From contig CM043944.1 in NCBI GenBank assembly GCA_014529385.2, positions 49,211,768-49,275,767 of the forward strand: DNA of 64,000 nt. Reading direction: 5' to 3'. The position numbers and the translations under genes were made by a program. A model generated the notes under the pieces. That model saw only the letters and a list, made by a program, of their open reading frames with translations, was not told the DNA's origin and ran no database searches. Source of the stretch: Adiantum capillus-veneris (taxonomy: Eukaryota; Streptophyta; Polypodiopsida; Polypodiales; Pteridaceae). Positions 52,968 through 63,982 of the stretch are shown piece by piece. The number at the start of each line of letters is the position of its first letter. The stretch's first letter is position 1.

Positions 52968-54038
52968 CTACTTTCTTTGATCTTGAGCTGACCTTATCCT
53001 GATGTGATAAGGCTTTAGACGCCATCCATTTGTCCTGGTCTTGTGCACTTTACCGTCAATGTCTTGAAGTCTGTAAGAGCCATTTTTGAACTTTTTGGTG
53101 ACCAAGAACGGGCCTTTCCATCGGAAAAGAAACTTTCCATCCTTACGAGTGTCGAAGCGATTGTCATATCGAAGCACCAGAGATCCCTTTTTGATGTCTT
53201 TGGATGCTAGCTTTTTGTTGAACTTTTCTCTGCGCTTCTCTGCTTCTTGAGAATAGTGGTTGATGGCTTCTTCACGATCCAATTGCAGCCTCTCTAGATC
53301 CATGATCCTTTGATGTACTTTCTCCTTTTGAGAGCCTACCTGGCTACCCAATATTCGAAGACTTGTTAACTTCACTTCAATGGGAAAAAGCGCCTCCTTT
53401 CCATAAACCAAATGAAAGGGTGTGTACCCTAATGTGGTTTTGAAGGAGGTTCTATAGGCCCATAGAGCTCCATTCAGGTGTTTGTCCCAATCTTGGCGCC
53501 TGGCATGTACCTGTTTGGTGAGAATTTTGCAAATGATTCCATTTACCTTTTCCACCAAACCATTGCACTGAGGGTAGTAAGGAGTAGAGTGTTGATGCTG
53601 AATATTTAGCTTCTTCATGAGTTCTCCTACCAAGTCTGCTCTAAACCCTGGTCCTCTATCAGATAGCATTTCAAGAGGGGTGCCAAACCGGCAACAAATG
53701 TGGTCAAAGATGAACTGACTCACATCCTTAGCAGTAATTCTATTGGTCGGCATAGCCTCAGCCCATCTAGTCATGTAGTCTACTCCCATGATGATGTACT
53801 CTTTACCTGACTGAGTGCGTGGTAGAGGCCCTATGGCATCAATTCCCCACTTCTCAAAGGGCCCATATACCTTTATTGGGTTCTGAGGTTCAGCTATGAG
53901 CCGTCGTGGTCCTGCTTTCTGACATTCATCACATGTTTGACACCAATATTTGACATCACGATGAAGACTTGGCCAAGTAAACCCAGCTTGTAGAACCTTT
54001 CTACTAGTGACGTCGTGTGCAAAGTGTCCTCCGCACAT
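52968..54038 (-). CDS. int: Gypsy-2 integrase
   Basis: 356-residue frame with the His/Cys zinc-binding part (GHFAHDV, CQTCDECQKAG), then the DDE core: WGIDAIGPLP (Asp), EMLSDRGPGFRADL (Asp) and NGLVEKVNG (Glu) near residues 80-175. The C-terminal part has WKGPFLVTKKFKNGSYRLQD. All three catalytic acids are present. The true N terminus lies across a frameshift in the previous ORF (ILKACHDDMCGGHF). Inserts element cDNA into the genome. Confidence 0.85.
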   Translation of the reverse strand: MCGGHFAHDVTSRKVLQAGFTWPSLHRDVKYWCQTCDECQKAGPRRLIAEPQNPIKVYGPFEKWGIDAIGPLPRTQSGKEYIIMGVDYMTRWAEAMPTNRITAKDVSQFIFDHICCRFGTPLEMLSDRGPGFRADLVGELMKKLNIQHQHSTPYYPQCNGLVEKVNGIICKILTKQVHARRQDWDKHLNGALWAYRTSFKTTLGYTPFHLVYGKEALFPIEVKLTSLRILGSQVGSQKEKVHQRIMDLERLQLDREEAINHYSQEAEKRREKFNKKLASKDIKKGSLVLRYDNRFDTRKDGKFLFRWKGPFLVTKKFKNGSYRLQDIDGKVHKTRTNGWRLKPYHIRIRSAQDQRK

Positions 54039-54055
54039 ATCATCGTGACAAGCTT

Positions 54056-54607
54056 TTAAAATCTCTTCAAAGGAACTCTCCTAAGCACACTATCCTTACC
54101 AAGACAATACAAGTCATCATTTACTATGCGATACCTGGTAGCCTTCCTAGCTAACCATCGCCTTTCCCCTGCATTCAAGTGTTTAGGAGCCTCTCCTTGC
54201 TCCAGAATGTGCATAATATCTTCCAAGTCCTCCTTGCCTTGCTGAAGTGGAAGTTTGATGGCCACTGCTCCCACTATTGACTCATTTAACTTTGATGATG
54301 CTAGGTGGTCTGCATCCTTGTTCTGGTCTCTTGGTACATGATGTACTTGTGCCTCCCTAAATCTCCTCATAAGAGCTTTTGCTTCTCTCATTTTAGTAGA
54401 GAGACGGGCATTTTTGCAAGCCCATGTACCTTGCATTTGCCTTACCAAAAGCATAGAGTCACCAAAAGCGTTTAATCTCTTAATTGAATTATCGAGGCAC
54501 CAACAAAGGCCATGAATTAGAGCATGATATTCTGCTTCATTGTTGGAGTGGACATCTTCTAGAGTGATCCCTCTTGTATGCTCCATCAAAGTAGAGGCTA
54601 TAAGCAT
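54056..54607 (-). pseudogene. Gypsy-2 archaeal-type RNase H (aRNH), deleted
   Basis: Catalytic acids are visible: FDG (previous ORF), SNNEAEYHALIHGL, AFGDSMLLVRQMQG and NKDADHLASSKLNE. Between FDGAYKR and TRGITLEDVH the usual second and third strands (about 20 residues) are missing, so the enzyme is probably inactive. A frameshift after VPLKRF separates it from integrase. Confidence 0.75.
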
Positions 54608-57600
54608 TGACCAAAGCCTCTACAGCTGGAGGTGGTGGAAGTTCCTTTCTCTTCAAATGGCAAACTTTTTCATAGCACTTGTTTGTTAAAATGTCGGCTA
54701 AGCATGCTCGAGTTGTTCTTTCAACCTGTATTGTATAATCAAACTCTTGAAGTCGCACCACCCACTTTGCTATTTTGTCAGAGATTTCCATATGTTGTAG
54801 TGCATAGGGAAACATATCCTCCACAGTGATAATTACAAACCTCTTCGACAGCAAGTATGGCCGAAATTTGGTTACCGCAACCATGAGAGCTAACACTAGC
54901 TGTTCCATTAGGGTGTAGGCCTTCTCTGTGTTTTCCATGAGGCGGCTAGCAAAATACACAGGCCTCATAAAGGAGGTTTTTGGATCTTTTTGTAGGAGGG
55001 CAGCACCAATGGCTTCTTCTCCCACACTAGGGTTTACAAAGAATGTTTCTTCCCAACAAGGTTGGAGGATTACAGGGAGTGACCCTAACATTTTTTTAAT
55101 CTCTCTAAAATGCCCTTCACTTTCTTCACTCCAAATAAGCGTCTCTTGACGAGTCAGCTGTTGTAGAGGAAATATCACTTGGGAGAGTAAGTGTATGAAT
55201 CTACTCAAATATCTTAGCTTTTGCAAGAAGGAGATTAATTGTTTGATGGAAGTTGGGGAAGGTAGATTTAGCAATGTTTCTATCTTTTCAGGATCTACCT
55301 CGATTCCATCAATGGACACTACATGCCCTAATAGTGTAACCTTGCTTTCCCCAATGTGACATTTGTCCTTGTTTAGTTGTCCACCCAGCTTAGCTAAACG
55401 AGTAAATCCTTCATCAATCTTGCCGAGATGCATACTTTTGGAGCTGTAAATACAAAAGTCATCTATGAAAACCCTTATGGACTTACCAAAGTAAGGTTGG
55501 AAGACCATGTTCATGAATCGTTGAAAGGTGGCTGGAGCGTTGGTGAGACCAAAAGGCATGACCCGAAATGCAAAACATCCCCATGGTGTGATGAAAGTAG
55601 TCTTTTTCTGGTCCTCCTCTGCAATGCGTATTTGAAAGTAGCCAGAGTAGCCATCACACACTGTGTATCTCTCATGGCCTGCTACTTCATTTAGAATCTC
55701 ATCTTGAAATGGGAGAGGGAAGTGGTCCCTCTTTGTTGGAGCATTTAGTGGCTTGTAATCCACGCACACTCGCCATTTACCATTCTTCTTTGGCCTCACC
55801 CCTACTGGGGAGACCCATTCTGAATCTTCTACTGGGTATATGAATCCTGCTTCTAAGAGTCTCTTCACCTCAGACAACAGTGCATTTTGTTGCACAACTC
55901 CTAATCTTCTTAGTTTTTGTACTACTGGCTTGCTCCCTTCTTTTAGATGGATATGATGCTTCACTGCAGTGACACCTGTAATGTGAGTGTAATCAGAAAT
56001 AAACAATGATGCATGCTTCTTGAGAACATTTACATAACCCTCCTTTTCTTCTTCCTTTATATCCTTGGATAACATCTCCTCTAGGCTGGCATCCCACACA
56101 TTCTTCATTTGGATCCTTGGGTTGTCTTCTGATGAGGTAGTTTCCTTTATGGTGACGCCCATGACTTTGAGAGTGCTATCACTCTCTTCACTTGAACTCT
56201 CTTCCTCGTCCATGGATGAGGAGCATCCACTTGAGCTCCACTCATCAGCTGACGTCTCTAGTTCAAGGTTCTCTTGTCGCCCATTCTTTAGGTTATAAAC
56301 CACCTTCCGACTATGGCCACCCATGCGAGGCCTCAACTCCAAGTCTCCTGTTGCCCAATCTTGCCTAGCTCCTATACCCATGAGCCAAGTTCGTCCTAAA
56401 ATAAGGGGGTATCCTTCTCCCTTTACTGGCATCACATAAGCATCAACCTCTGTAGTGATTCCAAAAACAGAAACTCTCAAAGCTTTCACTACACCCACAC
56501 AAGTGACAGAGACATTATTGGCCATTTTTGCCCTAAAGTTTGATGATTCCATTACCTCTAAACCCAATTGATGCATTAGCTTTTCTGTCATGACACAAAC
56601 CTCTGCTCCACTGTCAATGTAAGTTTTTGGAATCCGTTGTCCCTTGATTTGAGCCTCCACCAAAGTCACTATATCCTTGAGACCATATGCTTTGATTACA
56701 CTTACTAGCTTACTTCGCTTTGCCCTCGTGCTCACCATTTTTGACCATTGTCGTCGAAGCTTTGGGGAGATATGAAGTAGTTGTGGCCAAGTAATCTTTG
56801 GTCCTTGAGAACTCACATCAGCTGTCAAGTCATAAGGTTGTGTCCGAGATCCCATAGGGAAATCAGAGATGTCAATTTGAGACCTAGTACGGGTCTTTCT
56901 CTTCTTGGCTTCATCTTTAGTTGCCCGAGATGTACTTGCTTCATTGCTTGCATCCTTGCTTGTTTCTTTACCTACTTCATCTTGGACACGCACACATTTG
57001 ATAGGCATTGTAGCCACTTCATCTATCTTCATCTTCCCTTTAGCTATTTCTTCCTGGTTGCTTCTGCCCTTGAGGACCTCCTCCATCCTTATGATGCTCA
57101 CATTTGGTTGAGTAGCAGGGGCTTGAGCTTGAGCACGAGGTGGCTGCAAAATTTGAGGTTGCGGTTGCTCTTGTGCTTGAGCTCTAGCACGGGGTGGACT
57201 TACTTGTTGTCGAGGACCTCTGACAGGGTAGTCATATCTTCTGGGATGAGGGCAATTATACATGCCGTGGCCAATTTCCCCACAATTGTAACACAACATT
57301 TCCCTTGCTTGACGTCGCATTGGTGGCCGATTCCCACCATTTCCCTCAATAGGCCTTCTTGCACCCTGCACAAGATTTACTCTCAACCCCTCTAGCTGGT
57401 TTGTGAGATTGTTTATTTGTTGGAGCATATCTTCTTGTTGACCTCTATTGAGGTCTGGTGCATTAGGCACATTTGGAGGTATGTGAGAAGCTTCCATAGT
57501 TGTGATATTGCCTCCCAAAGCTAGCTGGCCAGCTTGGGCTTGATAGAGAATCTTTCTATTCTTTTCCCTAGCAATTCTTAAGGCATCTTCAAAAGCATTT

Positions 57601-58070
57601 GGAAATTTGCCCTTTACCTTCTCCCTTAGCAAGGGGTACAAACCTGAGATAAATCGATCCTTTTGGAGGCAATTGGGAGCTCGCTCACCAGGGTTTAGTG
57701 AGTCTGACCATTGCCCCCAAAGTTTCAGAAAACCTTCCTCATAGGTTGCATAACCATGAGGGTCAACTTGATGAAGGGACAGAAACCGTTGCCATAGTTC
57801 TTCTGCCGAATTGGCTCGTTGAAATCTTCGTAGGAAAGCCACCTTCAATCCCTCCCAATCAATTCTTTGGGTTGGATCTAGAGCCTGGAACCATACCCTA
57901 GCTTCTTCTTTGAGCACCAAAGGAAAAGCTCTCAATTTCAATGCTTCGTCATCCCTCCCGGAGACAAGGAAAGCCATCTCCAAGTTATCCAAAAAATCCC
58001 CAGCATTTTCCCCACTACGCCCAAAAAAATTTGGGAAAGCCATCATAAAAGTGGGTTGCCTTCCTCTCAA
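54537..58070 (-). CDS. gag-pol: Gypsy-2 gag-protease-RT-RNase H polyprotein
   Basis: 1177-residue frame opening MRGRQPTFMMAFPNFFGRSG; an upstream in-phase start may have been lost. Gag (EEARVWFQALDPTQRIDWEG) occupies about the first 250 residues. A zinc knuckle CYNCGEIGHGMYNCP lies near residue 260, protease YIDSGAEVCVM near 480, RT RVCVDYKPLNAPTKRDHFP near 770 and VFIDDFCIYS near 870, followed by RNase H (FVNPSVGEEAIGAALLQKD). The frame ends just after SLYFDGAYKR, the first strand of the second RNase H, because of a deletion/frameshift. Reverse transcribes and processes the element RNA in intact members. Confidence 0.85.
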   Translation of the reverse strand: MRGRQPTFMMAFPNFFGRSGENAGDFLDNLEMAFLVSGRDDEALKLRAFPLVLKEEARVWFQALDPTQRIDWEGLKVAFLRRFQRANSAEELWQRFLSLHQVDPHGYATYEEGFLKLWGQWSDSLNPGERAPNCLQKDRFISGLYPLLREKVKGKFPNAFEDALRIAREKNRKILYQAQAGQLALGGNITTMEASHIPPNVPNAPDLNRGQQEDMLQQINNLTNQLEGLRVNLVQGARRPIEGNGGNRPPMRRQAREMLCYNCGEIGHGMYNCPHPRRYDYPVRGPRQQVSPPRARAQAQEQPQPQILQPPRAQAQAPATQPNVSIIRMEEVLKGRSNQEEIAKGKMKIDEVATMPIKCVRVQDEVGKETSKDASNEASTSRATKDEAKKRKTRTRSQIDISDFPMGSRTQPYDLTADVSSQGPKITWPQLLHISPKLRRQWSKMVSTRAKRSKLVSVIKAYGLKDIVTLVEAQIKGQRIPKTYIDSGAEVCVMTEKLMHQLGLEVMESSNFRAKMANNVSVTCVGVVKALRVSVFGITTEVDAYVMPVKGEGYPLILGRTWLMGIGARQDWATGDLELRPRMGGHSRKVVYNLKNGRQENLELETSADEWSSSGCSSSMDEEESSSEESDSTLKVMGVTIKETTSSEDNPRIQMKNVWDASLEEMLSKDIKEEEKEGYVNVLKKHASLFISDYTHITGVTAVKHHIHLKEGSKPVVQKLRRLGVVQQNALLSEVKRLLEAGFIYPVEDSEWVSPVGVRPKKNGKWRVCVDYKPLNAPTKRDHFPLPFQDEILNEVAGHERYTVCDGYSGYFQIRIAEEDQKKTTFITPWGCFAFRVMPFGLTNAPATFQRFMNMVFQPYFGKSIRVFIDDFCIYSSKSMHLGKIDEGFTRLAKLGGQLNKDKCHIGESKVTLLGHVVSIDGIEVDPEKIETLLNLPSPTSIKQLISFLQKLRYLSRFIHLLSQVIFPLQQLTRQETLIWSEESEGHFREIKKMLGSLPVILQPCWEETFFVNPSVGEEAIGAALLQKDPKTSFMRPVYFASRLMENTEKAYTLMEQLVLALMVAVTKFRPYLLSKRFVIITVEDMFPYALQHMEISDKIAKWVVRLQEFDYTIQVERTTRACLADILTNKCYEKVCHLKRKELPPPPAVEALVNAYSLYFDGAYKRDHSRRCPLQQ

Positions 58071-58272
58071 TACAGCACAAAGATGAAAACGTCTAGGCCC
58101 AAATCATATCTTATTAAGGGTAGAATAAATGGATTGATAGATGCATTAATCTCAGCTAGACGACGAGGGCCTAGTAAGTCCCTTATGATGTTTTGGAACC
58201 TAAGCTTTGTGCTAGCTATTATATGCACAGTTTGTCTAGCAAGAGGTTGGAAAGGTCCATATAAATCCCTAT

Positions 58273-59861
58273 TGTCATAATAATCAATATCTAATTCTCC
58301 TAAATGATTTTCTCATATTAAACTGATCATTTAATGTGGGGAAGTGCCAAGGGAGAAAAAGCTAGAATATTGGTTAAGTTAGCAGACCGGCCACAGTAGG
58401 GATCCAAAGGAGGGAAAATAGGGATCCAAAGGGGGGGCCATCTGCAAAAGATCCATGTGAAACAATGGGCCAAAAAGACCCTAAGGTTCAGCCCATTAAG
58501 ACTTCCAAAATGCTAAGGTTCCAAAATTCAAAGGTTGTGTCCAAAGGTCAACCCTAGGGAAAATTGGATGCTTAGTGTGTGCCCAAAAAGTCTTTCTACA
58601 TCCCTACATGGGAGGGGGCGAGCCCCAAAGCTAGGGGATGAGAGAGAAAGCCACACACACACACACAGGCTCCCTTTACACAAAGGGAATGAGGGACACA
58701 TGTCAGCTCCCTAGGCCAGATGCCCACAAGATGTGCCCAATTCCTATTGGAAGACCCTTGAAGTGGACCAATGAGAATTAAGCTAGAGTAAATCTAGTTT
58801 AATTAATTTAAAAACATTTAATAAAAGAAACCAATGAGAATTAAGTCTCCTAGAAGACTATTGGGCAGTCTCCCAAGGGGTCCAATGAGCATTCAGGAGC
58901 CCCATGGCTTGCCTGATTCCTATTGGCCAGGAGGCAAAGGGGTCCAATGAGAGTTTAGTTTAATTATTTAATTACCTAAAGCTCTCACAAAAGGGGAAAG
59001 GGGGACACATGTCTAAAGGCTATCACTTATGCTGCTTAATTCCTATTGGCTTGACCTGGGGAGGTCCAATGAGGCAAAGGCAAGACTTATTTAGCAGCTA
59101 GGGCTCGCCCAAGAGAGAGGGGGGGCTGATTTTTGCTTGGCATTGACACACACACTCTCACACTTGACCATGTGTGAAGGGAAAATACTCTATCTCCTCC
59201 CAAGCTTTAATGGAGAGCTCATCACCTACTCCAAGCTTGTGAGATAGAAGCCTACATCAACACTCTCTTGGCATGTGGATGCAAATCCAACCAAGAGCCA
59301 AGCTTCAATGCATGCTCATCTTCTCTACCAAGCTAATTACTAAGCTAAGCTATGCTAATATGAGTGATTATGTGAGGAGATGTACTTCTTTCTCGTAAGA
59401 TACTTCTTTTTTTTCTCAATCTACTCTCATACCCTGCTAGCTCTCACCATCTTCGAAGGTGTGTGAGGTCTTGGGTCTGAGAACGGGGATAATTCAAGTT
59501 GTGTTTGATTAAGTGTTTTGCTTGGTGTATGAAGCTTCCATCTTCATTGCACTAGCTAGTCTTGAAGGAACACAAAGAATTGTATTGTACAATGTCTCTC
59601 TTGATGGGAGAAACCATAATACAAAGCCTTTTGGAGGGGGGACCGGCTCCATGCAAATCCGGTCCTCAACTGTTGTCAATAGTTAATTTCTCTCTCTTTT
59701 GAAAGTATTGTCGATGCTATCTAACTAGGTGTTATGCTTTTTGTTGCTCTCTCCACCCAAGCACTCTTGTAATTCTCATTAGGAATCTATTCTAATGAAA
59801 TGCCCACTATGTTCATGCTAATTTCCGCTACACATAAGATTTTAGGCCATTAAATGTTACA
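58273..59861 (+). repeat. Gypsy-3 5' LTR (1589 bp)
   Basis: Starts TGTCATAATAATC and ends AATGTTACA, one base before the primer site. It matches the two-part LTR of Gypsy-1. It lies within the gag region of Gypsy-2, so it inserted later. Low-similarity repeats with ATTGG/CCAAT pairs occupy the middle. Confidence 0.85.
58738..59075. repeat. Four degenerate repeats with inverted ATTGG/CCAAT pairs
   Basis: Units of about 80-120 bases each pair a TATTGG-type motif with a downstream CCAATGAG: TTCCTATTGG...GGACCAATGAG (58740), ACTATTGGG...GTCCAATGAG (58859), ATTCCTATTGG...GTCCAATGAG (58918) and ATTCCTATTGG...GTCCAATGAGG (59038). Motifs of this kind are CCAAT-box-like in both orientations. Confidence 0.55.
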
Positions 59862-59862
59862 T

Positions 59863-59879
59863 TGGTATCAGAGCTCAAG
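59863..59879 (+). other. Gypsy-3 primer-binding site
   Basis: TGGTATCAGAGCTCAAG, complementary to the initiator tRNA-Met 3' end, one base after the LTR. Confidence 0.9.
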
Positions 59880-60278
59880 GTTTCTCTTTTCTTGCTCAAG
59901 AAGGGAGGTCCTCAAGCTAGCTACAAATGGTTGGTATTATTAATTGCCTGTGAGTAAGTAGAATAGGGATTTTTCAGCCTTGCAGTGCGCCTGCCTTTGT
60001 GCAGTTAACGGGGCATCACCGTCGAGAGCTATGGTCTTAATAGTGGAGTCCTACGGGGCTTGCCTACGGCTTAACCACTATTGAGCTATTAGAAGCTTGA
60101 CAGGAGCCGGTGTTGTTTTGGTGTCGAAAGACCCTCTCTTCTATTCCTTGCAATTAATGGTATTCGAGCCGCGGGTACAGTAGCTTGAGTGCTTTTTCTA
60201 AAGGGGTAAAGAGGAGTAGCAACTAGGGCTTGAAGTGCCAAAGTACACCTAAAAAGTTTACACCTAAAAGTTGTTAGA

Positions 60279-63200
60279 ATGGCTGACAATAGTAAAGAGA
60301 GTGAAATTAATGTTGATAACTTTGATTTTGCTCATGAGCAAGCTACTAATGATGCTTCAATGCTTGTTAACTATCTTGTTTCTAGGCTTCAACAAGCCAT
60401 GGGCAATCCATCTCTCCAAAGTGAAGTGCAACGGCAGCTCCGTGCTCACGGGATTCTCCAAGCTCATCACCATGACGAGAGAACACCTAGGAAGCCTCCT
60501 TGTGAGACTACCAAAAGAGGTCTCTCTCCGATTCGGGAAGAAGAAGAGAATCCATATGAAGGGCTCAAGAACTTACTTCTTGATGATGCATCTCCTTCCC
60601 AAAGGAGAACTCAAGAGCCTCCACCGAAGGAACGAGAAAGAAGCGAGTCTCCCGCCACCTCGGCGGAGATGGCTCCACGAAGACGGCGGGCTAAACGCTC
60701 TCCATCACCACCAAAGCGGAGAAGACCATCACACTCTTCTCCACGCCATAATTCAAAGAGGGATGATAAAAAGCAAGAGAAGAAAAAGGCGAGAAAGAGG
60801 ACACCCTCTTCTCCATCTTCTTCATCCTCTTCCTCTTATGAAAGCTATGGTGAAGACGACAAAGATCAAGACAAGAAAAAGGCGAGAAAGAGGTCACCCT
60901 CTTCTCCACCTTCTTCAAATTCTTCATCTTCTGAAGAAAGTGATGGTGCAACTTTTGAACCATCAAAAAGAAGAGGCCATAGGAAATCCTATGCCGCATG
61001 GAAGAGGTCGTCCAAGCTGAAGAAATTCAAAGAGGGAGGGAAGAGCATCTCTTTCCTTACCTATGATGGCACCTTCGGTGCTACAGACAAAGTTTTGGCC
61101 TTTATCCAGCAATTCGATGCGGCGTTTGGAGATGAGGGCTTCACGGAGTCCTCTAAGCTACGCCATGTAGCTATGCACTTTCAAAAGTCCGCCAGACAAT
61201 GGTGGTCTAGCCTACGAGCCAACGGTGAAGCTCCACGAACATGGAAGGCTTTAAGAGCTTCCATTATGAAGCAGTTTTTGGCCACCGATGCCAAAGACAA
61301 AGTACTCACCGAATGGCGAAGCTTAAAGCTCTCTCCCAATGAATCCATCCACAAATATGTAGACAAGTTTTGGGACCTACAACTCAAAGCCACTGTCTTC
61401 AAAAAGTTGGATTTTGGAGAGCAAAAGCAACAATTTTGTGCGGGCTTAACCGAAGAAATGGCGGAGTATGTCAACTCCCAAAGGCCACGTACCATATCGG
61501 CGGTAATACACCATACTATGGTGGCCTCGCGAATCAATTTCCAAACGGGGGGTAAAAGAAATAATAAGCCCCCGGAAAACAAGGGTTCCAATGAGCCTAA
61601 GGGGAAGGACAATGTCCAAAAGTCTCCTAAGGGCAATTCCAACAAAGCTAAAGAGAAGGGAGTTTACAAAGGAAAGAATAAACTCTCTCCTGAAGAGCTT
61701 GAGCGTTATCGTAAAGATAACCGGTGTTTCAAGTGCGGCGAACAAGGGCATGCGTACCGCGCTTGTCCCCAAAAGAACAACCGCCAAGATCCTCCTAGAG
61801 CTTCTTTGGTTGAAATCCAAGAGGAGGAGATTCACCAAACTCACCACAAAGGATCTCCTCTATGCCATGCTTGGGGAAAGGTAAGAGAACATGATGCTTT
61901 TATTCTCTTTGACCCTGGTTCTACTCACAATTTCATATCTATGGAGTTAGCCACCAAGCTAGGCATACAATCCTACGAGATGGGAGATATCCTACCCGCA
62001 GACAGTGCCTTCAAGGGGCAAGAAGCTTCAGTCACTCCCTTAATCGGGAAATTGAGGCTTCATGTCCAAGGCTATGTGGACAAAGAGGACTTCTTTATCT
62101 CTCCTCTCAAGCATGAGGATGTAATCCTAGGGGCACCATGGTTTGACCGTCTGGCTGCCCATGTTAAATTTCCTGAAAGGAGAATCTCCTTTAAGTTCAG
62201 GGAAAAGGACATGTATATAGATGCTAAGGAGATGGGTAACACCATCCCCATTGTACATACACCAGCTTTCAACAAGTCAATAAAGAGCTCTATTTCCGTG
62301 TACATGATTTTTGTTAAAGATTCTCAAAATGAACCTAATGCTTTAGCAAAAGAAAATAAAAGCAACCAAAAGGAATTAGAGTTATCCAATTTTCTCAAGG
62401 GGTTTCAAGATGTCTTTATTGACGACATCCCTTGTGAGCTACCTCCTAAACGAGGTAATGACGACCATGCAATTGAACTTCTTCCAGGAAGTTCACCGCC
62501 TAACAAACCTCCTTATAGAGTTTCTCAAGCTCAACAAGAGGAGATTATGCGGCAAGTGCATGAGTTAATTGAGAAGGGCATGGTTAGGCCTAGCTCATCT
62601 CCATTTTGCTCACCTGTGCTATTAGTGCAAAAGAAAGACGGCACATATCGTATGTGTGTCGACTATAGAGCACTAAATAGGATCACTATCAAGAATAGGT
62701 TTCCCGTTCCACGGGTAGAAGACCTATTTGATAAGCTACAAGGATCGACCTACTTCAGTAGGATTGACCTAAAAAGTGGCTATCATCAAATAAGGATAGT
62801 TGATCAAGACATTGTAAAGACCGCATTTCGTACTACATTTGGTCTTTACGAATACATTGTCATGCCTTTTGGCTTGACTAATGCACCAGCCACATTTAAC
62901 CGCTTGATGGAGAAGCTGTTCAGGCCTCATCGAACCTTCACTGGAGTGTTCTTTGATGATATTATCATCTACTCTAATTCATTGGAGGAACACAAGCAAC
63001 ACCTCCAGGTAATATTTCAAGTTTTAAGAGAGAATAAACTTTATGTTAATCGAAAGAAAAGTGAATTTTTCTTGCAAGAGATTCAATATTTAGGTCACAT
63101 TATCTCTCAAGATGGAATCCAAATGGATCCATCCAAGTTAGAGGTAATAAAAGGATGGCCTAAACCAAGGAATCTTCATGAACTAAGAAGCTTTATAGGT

Positions 63201-63982
63201 ATGTGTGCATACTATAGACGCTTCATAGAAAAGTTCTCACAAATTGCGGGACCATTACATGACCTAACAAAGAAAAATGTTAGGTATACGTGGTCTGCTA
63301 AGGAGAACAATGCTTTCGAAAAGCTTAAAGAAAAGCTTATCTCTCAACCTGTGCTTACACTACCGGATCTCTCAAAACCATTTGAGGTCCAATGTGATGC
63401 TTGTGGTGATTGCCTTGGGGCTGTTTTGCTCCAAGAAGGGCACGCCATAGGCTATGAGAGTCGAAGGCTCGACCCTGTTGAGCAAGCTCTAGGCATATAC
63501 GAAAAAGAACTCCTTGCAGTTCTACATGCCTTAGACTCATGGAAGCACTATTTATTGGGGACTCCTTTCATTCTGCGAACGGATCACCAAAGTCTTAAGT
63601 ACTTCATGACGCAGACCAAGCTCTCCGACAAACAAATGAGGTGGGCAAATTTCTTTCGCAATTTCATTTTCATATTGCTCACATTGCTGGCAAGCATAAT
63701 CAAGTAGCCGATGCACTCTCAAGACGACCGAGAGTGAATGCGGTTTCCATAGCAACTCACAATGATCTATCTTCAATGATAGATGAGTATGCTATTGATC
63801 CCGATTTTAGAGATGTGATTTCAGCCCTTGCATTAGGGAAGAAAGAAGAACCATTTACTTTACAAGATGGTTATCTTCTCTATGGCAATAGACTATGCGT
63901 TACTAACTCACTACGTGAGAAAGTAATGTATGAATCTCATGCTCCCCCATATGCGGGCATAGAGGGATTCAGTCTACCCTAA
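60279..63982 (+). pseudogene. gag-pol: Gypsy-3 gag-pol polyprotein
   Basis: ATG 60279 begins MADNSKESEINVDNFDFAHE. A Ser/Arg/Lys-rich segment (RKRTPSSPSSSSSSSYESYG) is duplicated with variation. Zinc knuckle CFKCGEQGHAYRACP near residue 482, protease ILFDPGSTHNFIS near 545, RT RMCVDYRALN near 790 and VFFDDIIIYS near 890, RNase H VQCDACGDCLGAVLL near 1036 and RTDHQSLKYF near 1105. The 1142-codon frame is thrown off near 63655 by one base; the adjacent frame continues FHIAHIAGKHNQVADALSRR to 63982. A second shift near 63960 precedes text that should read GIQSTLKGIE. Integrase lies beyond the window. It shares high similarity with Gypsy-1 but is much less damaged. Confidence 0.9.

Larger units (their letters stand above)
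52929..58272 (-). mobile_element. Ty3/Gypsy element 2 (Tat-like, dual RNase H)
   Basis: Minus-strand element with gag, protease, RT, RNase H, a second archaeal-type RNase H, then integrase. That order marks the Tat group of plant Gypsy elements. Its 5' end is cut at 58273 by Gypsy-3. It is better preserved than Gypsy-1, with one 1177-codon ORF. Confidence 0.8.
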
